8,448 nucleotides of DNA from UBA8110 sp964597275 (lineage in GTDB: Bacteria; SAR324; NAC60-12). Positions within the stretch are counted from its first letter, which is position 1. The number at the start of each line of letters is the position of its first letter. Position numbers and translations under genes: made by a program. Positions 1-7,331 of the stretch are shown piece by piece. The notes beneath the pieces are model-generated. The model did not search any database, had not been told where the DNA came from, and saw only the letters and a program-made list of their open reading frames with translations. The stretch spans positions 1 to 8,448 of the forward strand of contig CAZQXS010000148.1 in assembly GCA_964597275.1 (NCBI GenBank), given 5' to 3'.

Positions 1-926
1 CGGAATGCTTTGGGGCGGTTGCTGAGATTTCCGCCAGCTACGAACAGGCCCGCCAGCGCTTCCAGACGGTTCTGGAGGAACTGGTCGCGGAGTTGCCATT
101 GCTGAGGACTCCGATTGATGGATTTCACGCCGGAACCGAGTCCTCCAGTATCGTTCGTCCTGAGCCTGTCGAAGGGCGAAAAACCGGACTTCGACAAGCT
201 CAGCCCGAACGGAGAAGACGAACTTCCCACAAGCTTGTTGAGGAACCACAAGGCGCAATTGCTCGGCGCATGGTCGCGGTGGTCCGGAAGCACGAGGGAT
301 TTGTGACGCCAATGGCCGCAGTGGCCGGAGCAGTGGCCGATGAGGTTCTGGAAGCGATGGTCGCCGGACGCAGCTTGTGGCGGGCTTACGTCAACAACGG
401 CGGGGACATCGCCTTCATGCTGGACGCAGGGGAGCGTTTTCAGGTGGGGGTGGTCAACAACGAAGCGCTGCCGGGCTTGAACGCGCAGGTGGAACTACGC
501 TACAATCATCCGGTGCGCGGCTTGGCCACCTCCGGGTGGCGCGGGCGTTCGCATTCGCTGGGCATCGCCGATGCCGTCACGGTGTTGGCGCGGACGGCGG
601 CAGAGGCCGACGTTGCCGCCACACTGATCGCCAATGCCGTCAACGCCGAACATCCCGGAATCGTCCGCCAGCCCGCTTGTGCGTTGGAAGACGACAGCGA
701 CTTGGGCGACCGACTTGTGACCGTGGCCGTGCCGGAACTGCCTCAAAACGTCGTGGCCTCGGCCTTGGAGTGCGGAGTCGTGTTGGCCCAAGCGCTCTTG
801 GATTCCGGGCACATTGAAGCGGCGTACTTGGCCTTGCAGGGCGAAACCCGAACCCTTTCAAACCTTCAAACTCAACAGATTCATGACCGACCTGATCCAA
901 ATCCGCAAAACCATCATCACGCTTGA
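1..926 (+). CDS. UPF0280 family protein (ApbE-like), 5' partial, with an in-frame palindromic-repeat insertion
   Basis: The reading frame is already open at the window edge (first full codon at 3), so the true start lies upstream; 307 codons are visible. Family hallmarks are TPMAAVAGAVAD at visible residues 102-113 and NNGGDIA at 131-137. Both are typical of UPF0280 (COG2122), a family related to the flavin transferase ApbE whose reaction is not established. Between the conserved LVAELPLLR segment and the QGAIARRM segment, where I recall the family having a short linker, there are about 30 extra residues. Residues 50-70 of these are encoded by a palindromic repeat, without frameshift or stop. 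The C-terminus runs about 25 residues beyond the likely conserved end (near LALQGETR) and overlaps the next gene by 44 nt. The frame is intact, so I call it a gene and not a pseudogene, but activity with the insertion is untested. It pairs with the PF06684 gene downstream. Confidence 0.78.
   Translation, partial: ECFGAVAEISASYEQARQRFQTVLEELVAELPLLRTPIDGFHAGTESSSIVRPEPVEGRKTGLRQAQPERRRRTSHKLVEEPQGAIARRMVAVVRKHEGFVTPMAAVAGAVADEVLEAMVAGRSLWRAYVNNGGDIAFMLDAGERFQVGVVNNEALPGLNAQVELRYNHPVRGLATSGWRGRSHSLGIADAVTVLARTAAEADVAATLIANAVNAEHPGIVRQPACALEDDSDLGDRLVTVAVPELPQNVVASALECGVVLAQALLDSGHIEAAYLALQGETRTLSNLQTQQIHDRPDPNPQNHHHA
152..211. repeat. Palindromic dispersed repeat inserted in frame in the UPF0280 gene
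   Basis: Arms at 152-174 and 189-211 are inverted copies matching at 20 of 23 positions, separated by 14 nt. The shared cores are CGTTCG, CTGAGC and TGTCGAAG. The left arm can also fold on itself (TTCGTCC at 154-160 against GGGCGAA at 174-180, one wobble pair). A further 7-bp complement, GTTCGTC at 153-159 and GACGAAC at 217-223, suggests the element may reach about 223. The sequence resembles the widespread TTCGACAAGCTCAG-type repeats that are usually intergenic in proteobacterial genomes and give peptides such as RPEPVEG or RQAQPER when translated. That resemblance is from memory. Confidence 0.8.
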
Positions 927-1439
927 AACCATCCGACACGAAAACGGTCCCGCCCCGGAACAGCCCGTGAAGCGCGGTGCCGTGTTGATCGTGATGAAAA
1001 ACCCCTACGCGGGCCGCTACGTGGACGACCTCATGCCGATGATGGACGCGCTCAAGTCCGCCGGGCTGGAAGCCTCGCAGGAACTGATCGGCCTGCTGGG
1101 CGGACCGGACGCGATTCAGGCGTATGGCAAAGGGGCGATTGTGGGCACAGACGGCGAGTTGGAGCATGGGGCGCTCTGGCACGTTCCGGGCGGCTACGCG
1201 ATGCGGGAAGTGCTGGGCGGTACGGCGGCGATTGTCCCGTCCTCCAAGAAGGTCGGCGGAGTCGGCTGCACCCTCGATATCCCCATCGGCCACATCAACG
1301 CGGCCTACGTCCGCAGTCACTTTGACGCGATGCAGGTTTGTGTGCATGACGCGCCACGGGCCGATGAGATCGTGTACGGACTCGTGATGACCACGGGCGG
1401 GCGCATCCATGCGCGGGTCGGCGGCCTGCAAGTCGAGGA
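883..1439 (+). CDS. Amino acid synthesis family protein (PF06684, DUF1185), 3' end lost in assembly gap
   Basis: The ATG at 883 gives MTDLIQIRKTIITLETIRHE, which matches the usual N-terminus of this family; an in-frame ATG at 814 would add residues with no family likeness. Visible hallmarks are KNPYAGRYVDDL (residues 39-50), YGKGAIVGTDGELEHGA (81-97), IVPSSKKVGGVG (117-128), DIPIGHINAAYVRSHFDAM (132-150) and DAPRADEIVYGL (156-167). About 185 residues are seen before the N run; as I recall, family members are about 190-200 residues, so only the last few are missing. The family name reflects an old guess and the biochemical role is unknown. No good Shine-Dalgarno sequence precedes 883, and the gene starts 44 nt before the UPF0280 stop, which points to translational coupling. 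The partner UPF0280 gene suggests a shared pathway, unproven. Confidence 0.83.
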
Positions 1440-1539
1440 NNNNNNNNNNNNNNNNNNNNNNNNNNNNNNNNNNNNNNNNNNNNNNNNNNNNNNNNNNNNN
1501 NNNNNNNNNNNNNNNNNNNNNNNNNNNNNNNNNNNNNNN
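1440..1539. other. Assembly gap (100 N)
   Basis: Exactly 100 unknown bases, the usual placeholder for a scaffold join of unknown true length. It removes the 3' ends of two convergent genes, the PF06684 gene on + and fbiC on -. Adjacency of the left-hand pair to the F420 locus therefore rests on scaffolding, not on read-through sequence. Confidence 0.97.
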
Positions 1540-3945
1540 CGAGACGGGTTCGGTGTGTCCGTAAGACTTGGCGGTTTGCTGGGGATTCGGCGTTTCGTAA
1601 AGCGTGGTGCGCTGGCGAGGGGGGCGTCCGGCACTTTCGATCAAAGCCTCCATCCGCTCCGGTCGCATCTCCTGCCCATGAACCGTGCCTGCCGCACGGG
1701 TGATGCTCTCATTCATCAGCGTTCCTCCCAAGTCGTTGACTCCGGCGTTGAGGCAGGTTTTCACGCCTTCCGGCCCCAGCTTCACCCACGAGGTCTGGAT
1801 GTTGGAAAAGTGCGGGTGCAACACCAACCGAGCCACGGCGTGGACCAGCACCGCCTCCCGAAACGTCGGCCCCGGGCGAGCCTTGCCCTTCAAAAACAGC
1901 GGGGCTTCCATGTGGACGAAGGGCAGGGGCACGAATTCGGTGAAGCCTCCGGTTTGTTGCTGAAGTTCGCGCAAGCGCAGGAAGTGCCGCGCCACCTGCC
2001 GAGGCGTTTCGACGTGCCCGAACATCAGCGTGGCGGTGGTGCGAAAGCCGACCTCGTGGGCATCGCGCATCACGGAAAGCCACTGCGCCGTGTTGAGCTT
2101 GTCCGGACAGATGATGGCCCGCACCTCGTCGTCCAGCACCTCGGCGGCGGTTCCGGGCAGGGTGTCGAGGCCCGCGTCTTTCAACAATCGCAGGAACGCC
2201 TTCACCGACAATCCGAGCGTCTGCGCCCCCTGCCAGACTTCCAGCGGCGAGAAGGCGTGGATGTGCATTTCCGGAACCGCAGACTTGATCGCCGTGCAGG
2301 TGTCAAGGTAGGTCTGTCCCGTGTAGCTCGGATGAATCCCGCCTTGCAGGCACACCTCCGTTGCTCCCCGCACCCACGCTTCCTCGGTGCGTCGCACGAC
2401 CTCATCCAGCCCCAAGTTGTAAGGCTTGCCCCGCAGGTTTTCCGACATCTTTCCCTTGGAAAACGCACAGAAGCCGCAGCGGAAGGTGCAGATGTTCGTG
2501 TAGTTGATGTTGCGGTTGACGGCGTAAGTGACCCCCTCCCCGCACTCCTGCTTGCGGAGATCATCGGCGGCAGTGCAAACCGCCTCGAACTCGTCTCCGC
2601 GTGAACACAGCAACCGCTCAACCTCGCCTTCGGACCATTCCAAGCTAAGGGTCGGTTTCGCCAGCAATCCCATGATTTCGGAACTGACCGAATGATTTTT
2701 CAGCCCCCACCGGGAACGAGCCATTTTTGGCGGCGACATGCCTTGTCCGGGGGACCACGAATCAACGCGAGCGAAACCTTCTCCATCGCGCAGATGCCGG
2801 ACCTGCGGACGCACGGCCTCAGCCAGCCACGTCTCATCGGCGACGGCGTACTCCGGATAGATCGCCAGCCGCTCCGTGAGCAATTTGCCGCACTCGGCGG
2901 TGGCCTGCGACAACTTCAGCAATTCCGGCCACGGGGCTTCTGGATTGACGTGGTCGGGAGTCACGGGAGACACGCCGCCCCAGTCGTTGATGCCCGCCCC
3001 GATCAAACTCGCCAGATTCCCGGCGCTGAGATTCGGCGGAGCCTGAAGGTTCATTTCCGGGCCGAAAACGATCCGCGCCACCGCAATCGTCCAGACCAAT
3101 TCCTCCAAGCTCGGCTCCGGGGCGTTCGCCATTTTCGTGTCCGGCTTCGCCCGGAAGTTCTGGATGATGATTTCCTGAAGGTGTCCGTGCCGCTCGTGCA
3201 ATTCTCGCAGCGCCAGCAACGATTCGATGCGCTCCCGGCGGGTTTCGCCGATGCCGATGAGGATGCCGGAGGTGAAGGGGATTTTGGCGATCCCCGCCTG
3301 CCGGATCGTTTCGAGACGAGCTTCGGGGTGCTTGTCCGGCGAGCCGTAGTGCGGCCCTCCTTTTTCACACAGCCGCCGGGACGCACTTTCCAGCATCAAG
3401 CCCTGCGAAACCGAAACCTGCCGCAATGTCCGCAAATCCTCGGTGGACATCACTCCGGCGTTGAGATGCGGCAATAGTTTTGTTTCTGCAAGCAACCGTC
3501 CGGCCATTTCGGCGAGATACGAAAGCGTGGTCTCGTGTCCCAACTCCGCCAGTTCGTCACGCGCCGCTCGGTAGCGCAGCTCCGGTTTATCGCCCAGCGT
3601 GAACAACGCCTCCTTGCAGCCTGCGGCCTCCCCCTGCTTGACCAGCGCCAGCACCTCGTCCGGAGTCATGAAGTTGTGCCGGTTCCGCTTTGGCGGCTGG
3701 GCGAAGGTGCAGTAGTGGCAGAAATCCCGACAGAGCTTCGTCAACGGAATGAAGACTTTCCGGGAGTACGACACCAGTTGGCCGTGTCCCGTGTCCCGGA
3801 GTTGCCCTGCAATTTGAAGCAGTGCCGGGGTATCCGTGAATTCGGAAAGGGCCAATGCCTCGGCTTCGTTGGGTTTCCGCTCAAGAAAACTCTCCACAGG
3901 GATCCGCGTCTTCATGCTGCTGTCCAAAATGTCATCAGAATTCAT
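1540..3945 (-). CDS. fbiC: Bifunctional FO synthase (CofG-CofH fusion), 3' end lost in assembly gap
   Basis: FO synthase makes the deazaflavin chromophore FO (7,8-didemethyl-8-hydroxy-5-deazariboflavin) from tyrosine and 5-amino-6-ribitylaminouracil, using two SAM-dependent radical steps. Two radical-SAM domains are visible. The N-terminal CofG-like half has C72-x3-C76-x2-C79 in KLCRDFCHYCTF, and the C-terminal CofH-like half has C486-x3-C490-x2-C493 in NICTFRCGFCAF; each triad binds a [4Fe-4S] cluster. Other conserved stretches are QNFRAKPDTKM (262-272), LQAPPNLS (300-307), LQGGIHP (533-539), LPGTAAEVLDD (596-606) and IQTSWVKLGPEG (716-727). There are 802 residues before the gap, against about 850 for actinobacterial FbiC. 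The RTTLYETP near the end indicates that only a short tail is missing. The start ATG at 3945 lies 11 nt inside cofC with no strong ribosome site, so translation is probably coupled to cofC. It is cytosolic. Confidence 0.96.
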
Positions 3946-4597
3946 TGAAACTGCCCAACCGTTCCACGATCCCCCGCTCCTGCAAGAACTCCTGCACTCT
4001 TGTCCGCACGGGCTGCTGGCACAACAGCCTTAAATCTTCCGGGGTGTCAATGTCGAGACTAATTCCGGGGAGCTTCGGGGTCTGCAATGTCAGCCCGAGC
4101 TTTCGGGCGGTGTCCAAGTGCGGAAAGTAGCTGTTCGCACCAAAGCGCAGGGGGGCCGCATTGGGAGGCGAAAGCACCACGCAATTCGAGCCTTGCTCGT
4201 CCCGCGCCGGAACAAGGGTCATCGCCGGAGCCGGGCCATGCGCCTTGAGTACGTCCTGAAGTTCCTCGACGGTGACGAGCGGGATGTCTCCGGGCACCAT
4301 CAGCAGGTGCTGCGCCCCCTGCTCCGCAAGCGTGGTGCAGGCATACGCGACGGCAGCGGTCTGCCCCTCGTCCTGTCCGGTGGACAACAGGGACGCGCCC
4401 TGCCGTTGTGCAATGGCTGACGCGGTAGGACACACCGTCGCCACCACGACTTTCTCCAACTCCGGCACCGCCAGCACCGTGGTCAGCACGTCCTCGAACA
4501 TCGCCACAAACAACTCCCGGCGCTCTGCGGGACTGAGGACGGAGGACAAGCGGTGCTTCGCCTCGTTCACGTTCTTGACCGGGATCACCGCCCACAT
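3935..4597 (-). CDS. cofC: CofC, phospho-acid guanylyltransferase of F420 biosynthesis
   Basis: CofC (also called FbiD) transfers GMP from GTP to a phosphorylated three-carbon acid (2-phospholactate, phosphoenolpyruvate or 3-phosphoglycerate, depending on lineage), giving the activated donor for CofD. The 220-residue product starts MWAVIPVKNVNEAKHRLSS, the expected nucleotide-binding N-terminus. It then shows VPGDIPLVT (101-109, with the metal-binding Asp104), an EQGSNCVVLSPP segment (134-145), RFGANSY (151-157) and LPGISLDIDTPEDL (176-189). I chose the ATG at 4597 because GGGAG lies 9 nt upstream and homology begins exactly there; the in-frame ATG at 4660 adds 21 unlike residues. The stop overlaps the fbiC start by 11 nt. 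Which three-carbon acid is used cannot be read with confidence from the sequence. Confidence 0.93.
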   Translation of the reverse strand: MWAVIPVKNVNEAKHRLSSVLSPAERRELFVAMFEDVLTTVLAVPELEKVVVATVCPTASAIAQRQGASLLSTGQDEGQTAAVAYACTTLAEQGAQHLLMVPGDIPLVTVEELQDVLKAHGPAPAMTLVPARDEQGSNCVVLSPPNAAPLRFGANSYFPHLDTARKLGLTLQTPKLPGISLDIDTPEDLRLLCQQPVRTRVQEFLQERGIVERLGSFNEF

Positions 4598-4769
4598 GCC
4601 GATTCGCTCCCAAAAGTCCTGACTGAATTCCAGATCACCATGATGTTGCGGAAACCTCAAAACTGGAGTTCGACTTCTCTCGAAATTCCTGTATCATTGG
4701 GGGGTTGTTCGTTTCTCAAACACAGAAAAGTTTACTCGTTTCTTCAACACCTTCCAAAAGATAAAGAAC
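4598..4769. promoter_or_regulatory. Divergent intergenic region between cofC and mtnP
   Basis: These 172 bp must hold the promoters for cofC-fbiC (leftward) and mtnP-apt (rightward), unless transcripts enter from elsewhere. It is visibly richer in A+T than the genes. On the + strand TATCAT at 4692-4697 matches a -10 box at 5 of 6 positions, but no convincing -35 lies at the right distance, so I do not call a promoter position. A short inverted repeat, TTCGA at 4669-4673 and TCGAA at 4680-4684, is a weak operator candidate. The mtnP start has no clear Shine-Dalgarno sequence. Confidence 0.5.
4607..4611 (-). promoter_or_regulatory. Ribosome binding site of cofC
   Basis: GGGAG on the minus strand, 9 nt before the ATG at 4597. 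It decides between this start and the upstream in-frame ATG at 4660. Confidence 0.6.
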
Positions 4770-5669
4770 ATGGGCGACCTGCATCCGGCACCAACGCTCG
4801 GTGTCCTCGGCGGAAGTGGCATCTACGACATTGACGGGCTGGAAAACGTCGAGTGGCGCAAAATCGAAACCCCGTGGGGCGAGGCTTCCGACGAATTGCT
4901 GTTCGGCAGCCTGAACGGAGTCCAGATGGTTTTCCTGCCCCGGCATGGGCGGGGGCACCGCTTGAGCCCTTCCACCATCAACTACCGCGCCAACATTGAC
5001 GCGCTCAAACGCGCCGGGGTCACGGACCTCATTTCGCTTTCTGCCGTCGGCTCATTTCGTGACGAATTAGCCCCCGGACACTTCGTGATCGTGGACCAGT
5101 TCATTGACCGCACCTTTGCGCGGGAAAAGAGCTTTTTCGGCACTGGGCTGGTGGCTCATGTGTCCGTGGCGCATCCCACCAACTCCCGGCTCGCCGACTG
5201 GTGCGAGGCCGCCTGCCAGAGCGAGGGGATCACGGTGCATCGCGGCGGCACCTACTTGGCAATGGAAGGCCCGCAGTTTTCCACGCTGGCGGAATCCAAC
5301 CTTTATCGGCAGTGGGGCTGCGACGTGATTGGCATGACGAACATGCCGGAAGCCAAGCTCGCCCGCGAAGCAGAAATCCCCTACTGCACGGTCGCGATGG
5401 TCACGGACTACGACTGCTGGCATCCCGATCACGACAATGTTGAGGTGGACGCGCTCATCCGCGTCCTGATGGACAATGCCGACAAAGCCCGCACGCTCGT
5501 CAAGCGCGTGGCTCCACGCATGAAGGAGCGTCCGGCGATCTGCCCGTCCGGAGACGACCGCGCGCTCGAAGTCGCCCTCATCACGGCACCGGAAAAACGG
5601 GATCCCGAATTCATGAAAAAATTTGACGCCATCGCGGGGCGTGTTCTCAACCCAAAGGAGCCAGCATGA
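4770..5669 (+). CDS. mtnP: S-methyl-5'-thioadenosine phosphorylase
   Basis: The enzyme splits methylthioadenosine with phosphate into adenine and 5-methylthioribose-1-phosphate, the first step of methionine salvage. The 299-residue product is close to the usual family length. GVLGGSGIYD (11-20) is the phosphate-binding start. PRHGRGH (57-63), TYLAMEGPQFST (161-172), GMTNMPEAKLA (188-198) and VTDYDCWH (211-218) follow. The Asp residues in TDYDCW are those seen in adenine-specific members, where guanine/hypoxanthine-specific phosphorylases carry Asn; this favours MTA over inosine or guanosine as substrate. The gene overlaps apt by ATGA, so adenine can be passed directly to reuse. It is divergent from cofC-fbiC. 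Members of this family are also reported to act on 5'-deoxyadenosine, the by-product of radical-SAM enzymes such as FbiC. It is cytosolic. Confidence 0.95.
   Translation: MGDLHPAPTLGVLGGSGIYDIDGLENVEWRKIETPWGEASDELLFGSLNGVQMVFLPRHGRGHRLSPSTINYRANIDALKRAGVTDLISLSAVGSFRDELAPGHFVIVDQFIDRTFAREKSFFGTGLVAHVSVAHPTNSRLADWCEAACQSEGITVHRGGTYLAMEGPQFSTLAESNLYRQWGCDVIGMTNMPEAKLAREAEIPYCTVAMVTDYDCWHPDHDNVEVDALIRVLMDNADKARTLVKRVAPRMKERPAICPSGDDRALEVALITAPEKRDPEFMKKFDAIAGRVLNPKEPA
5655..5660 (+). promoter_or_regulatory. Ribosome binding site of apt
   Basis: AAGGAG, 5 nt before the apt ATG and inside the last codons of mtnP. This is the strongest Shine-Dalgarno sequence I see in the window and supports the ATG at 5666. 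Confidence 0.75.
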
Positions 5670-6193
5670 ACCTTGAACCCCTCATCCGCACCATTCCCGA
5701 CTACCCCAAGCCGGGGATCATGTTTCGGGACATCACCACGCTTTTGCAGCATCCTGCCGGATTCCGCCACTCGGTGGACATGCTGGTGCAGCCCTTCGCC
5801 GGAGCAGGCGTCAACCGCGTTGCCGGAATGGAAGCACGCGGCTTCATCTTGGGGGGCGCGGTCGCCCACCAGCTTTCAGTGGGCTTTGTCGCCATCCGCA
5901 AAAAAGGCAAGCTGCCGTGGCAAACCATCTCCGCCGAGTACCAGCTTGAATACGGGACCGATGAGATGGAGATCCACATTGACAGCATCAAAAATGGCGA
6001 CAAGGTCATTCTGATTGATGACCTGATTGCCACCGGAGGCACCGCCTGCGCCGCCACGGAACTGATCCGTGAAGCCGGAGGCGAGGTGGTGGGCGCCAGC
6101 TTCGTGATTGACCTGCCCGACTTGGGAGGCCGCAAAAAACTGGAAGCCCTCAACGTGCCCGTCCGGACCCTGATCGAGTTCGAGGGGGATTGA
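5666..6193 (+). CDS. apt: Adenine phosphoribosyltransferase
   Basis: Apt joins adenine to PRPP to give AMP and pyrophosphate, recovering the adenine released by MtnP. The 175-residue product is full family length. It opens with the usual IRTIPDYPKPGIMFRDITTL (residues 7-26). It has the MEARGF segment (55-60), the flexible-loop region with IRKKGKLPW (77-85), and the PRPP-binding motif VILIDDLIATGGTA (114-127). The end, VRTLIEFEGD, is also typical (usual form LIEYEG). Start and stop are clear: ATG overlaps the mtnP TGA, with a good ribosome site 5 nt away. It converges with cofD, 142 bp further on. Confidence 0.96.
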   Translation: MNLEPLIRTIPDYPKPGIMFRDITTLLQHPAGFRHSVDMLVQPFAGAGVNRVAGMEARGFILGGAVAHQLSVGFVAIRKKGKLPWQTISAEYQLEYGTDEMEIHIDSIKNGDKVILIDDLIATGGTACAATELIREAGGEVVGASFVIDLPDLGGRKKLEALNVPVRTLIEFEGD

Positions 6194-6211
6194 GCTTGTT
6201 CTGCACTAAGC

Positions 6212-6237
6212 GTCAGCAAGTTCACTGACACCTTTTT
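6212..6237 (+). terminator. Weak candidate terminator after apt
   Basis: GTCAG at 6212-6216 can pair with CTGAC at 6225-6229 (5-bp stem, 8-nt loop), followed by ACC and five T. The stem is short, so this is tentative. The stronger hairpins of the repeat at 6273-6350 may do the job instead. Confidence 0.25.
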
Positions 6238-6272
6238 GACAGTTTCGTGAAGAGCCACAAATACCTTTCCTT

Positions 6273-6350
6273 GTCATTCCCGCGTAGGTGGGAATCCAGC
6301 ATTCTCAGAGCGACGCATGTCTTCTGGATCCCCGCCTACGCGGGGATGAC
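6273..6350. repeat. Paired palindromic repeat (REPIN-like) between apt and cofD, overlapping the cofD 3' end
   Basis: Two 27-bp arms, 6273-6299 and 6324-6350, are inverted copies matching at 24 of 27 positions, separated by 24 bp. Each arm is itself a hairpin. The right arm has ATCCCCGC (6328-6335), loop CTAC, GCGGGGAT (6340-6347), a perfect 8-bp stem. The left arm has ATTCCCGC (6276-6283), loop GTAG, GTGGGAAT (6288-6295), with one G-T pair. The left arm fits the pattern ATTCCC-N8-GGGAAT used for the Neisseria dRS3 repeat, and similar GTCATTCCCGC repeats are common in many bacteria. Its position between convergent genes suggests it also works as a two-way terminator. The arms do not resemble the repeat at 152-211. 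Confidence 0.85.
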
Positions 6351-7331
6351 GGCTTTTATGCGACCATCACCTCTCATTACCTGAGCAGCCCTCAAAACAA
6401 CGCAGGCGAGGGCCGTTTTGGAATCCAGGCTCGTCATCAAAGTATTGGCCACTTCCACGCTCAGGCCAAGTTTTTCGATTTCCGGGGCTTCGGTTTCATC
6501 CTGTTTGTCCAGCACAAAGCCATCCAGAAAATCCTGATAGTAATTGGCCACCACCGTTGCCGCGACGGGGTGGCCGAGTTCCCGCAGATTCTTGGCGGTT
6601 GGTCCTTTGACCGCATCGCCGCCAACGAGTGGGGAAACGGCAACCACGGGTGCCGGACACATCCGCAAGGCTTCCCTGACCCCCGGCACGGCCAAAATGG
6701 GGTCAATGCTCAGAAACGGATTGGAGGGGCAAATCACCACGGCTTGCAGCGACGGACTGCGCAGAGCCTCCAGAAACAGCAGATTCGGCTTTGCCGTGTT
6801 GGCTCCCTGAAATCGAAATCCAGACACGGTGGGCTGGCAGCGTTCACGCACAAAGTAGTGCTGGAAGGCCAAGTCGCCATCCGGGGTTTCCACAATGGTG
6901 CGCACCAGATCGTCACTCGCGGGAACAATCCGGGAGGCCAGACCCAAGCGTTGGCAAAAATCTGCTGTGATTTCAGACAGCGACTCTCCGGCTCGCAACC
7001 TCCGGGTGCGCTCCACATGCGTCGCCAAGTCCCCGTCTCCCAACTGAAACCACGTCTCGCCTCCCAAGGCTTCCAACGCCTGCATGAACGCCCACGTTTC
7101 ATTGGCCAACCCCCAGCCTTTTTCGGGATCGGCCTTGCCGGAGAGGGTGTACATCAGCGTGTCCAAATCCGGGGAGACGTGCAGGCCCAAATGCTCGAAA
7201 TCGTCTCCGGTGTTGCCCACGATCATCAGTTTTTCCGCAGGCATCGCCTGAGTCAGCCCCAGCGCAAGCTTGGCTCCGCCGATTCCGCCGGAGAGTGCCA
7301 GCACGGTTGGAGAAGACAAAGAGGCATTCAT
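6336..7331 (-). CDS. cofD: CofD, 2-phospho-L-lactate transferase
   Basis: CofD (FbiA in actinobacteria) transfers the phospho-acid moiety from the CofC product to FO, giving F420-0 or dehydro-F420-0. The 331-residue product has LSGGIGGAKLALGL (13-26), VGNTGDDF (38-45), HVSPDLDTLMYTLSG (51-65), LGDGDLATHVERTR (97-110), CPSNPFLSIDPIL (201-213) and SPLVGGDAVKGPTAK (233-247), all hallmarks of the family. The start ATG at 7331 overlaps the cofE stop (ATGA), and AAAAGGA lies 9 nt upstream, so it is translated after cofE. The last residues VIPA and the TAG stop are encoded by the palindromic repeat at 6273-6350, so the native C-terminus has probably been replaced or extended by about 5-11 residues beyond the likely end near RAAQVMR. 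The conserved core is intact, so I expect it to be functional. Confidence 0.95.
   Translation of the reverse strand: MNASLSSPTVLALSGGIGGAKLALGLTQAMPAEKLMIVGNTGDDFEHLGLHVSPDLDTLMYTLSGKADPEKGWGLANETWAFMQALEALGGETWFQLGDGDLATHVERTRRLRAGESLSEITADFCQRLGLASRIVPASDDLVRTIVETPDGDLAFQHYFVRERCQPTVSGFRFQGANTAKPNLLFLEALRSPSLQAVVICPSNPFLSIDPILAVPGVREALRMCPAPVVAVSPLVGGDAVKGPTAKNLRELGHPVAATVVANYYQDFLDGFVLDKQDETEAPEIEKLGLSVEVANTLMTSLDSKTALACVVLRAAQVMRGDGRIKAVIPA

Noticed and set aside
152..211. An insertion sequence or attachment site in the UPF0280 gene
   Set aside because: There is no transposase frame and no clear target duplication; the element is a short palindrome of the dispersed-repeat type.
1..926. 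Calling the UPF0280 gene a pseudogene because of the repeat insertion
   Set aside because: The frame has no stop or frameshift and the conserved segments on both sides are intact, so loss of function cannot be claimed from sequence.
814..2604. An apparent long plus-strand frame from the PF06684 gene across the gap into the fbiC region
   Set aside because: After the gap it is simply antisense to fbiC and carries no family similarity; the N run bridges it artificially.
640..3945. An apparent very long reading frame on the minus strand running from fbiC through the N run into the UPF0280 region
   Set aside because: Only the part from 1540 to 3945 resembles FO synthase. The rest is antisense to UPF0280 and PF06684 and is joined only because N bases hide stops.
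4598..4660. A longer cofC starting at the ATG at 4660
   Set aside because: The extra 21 residues do not resemble CofC N-termini, and a good GGGAG site lies 9 nt before the ATG at 4597.
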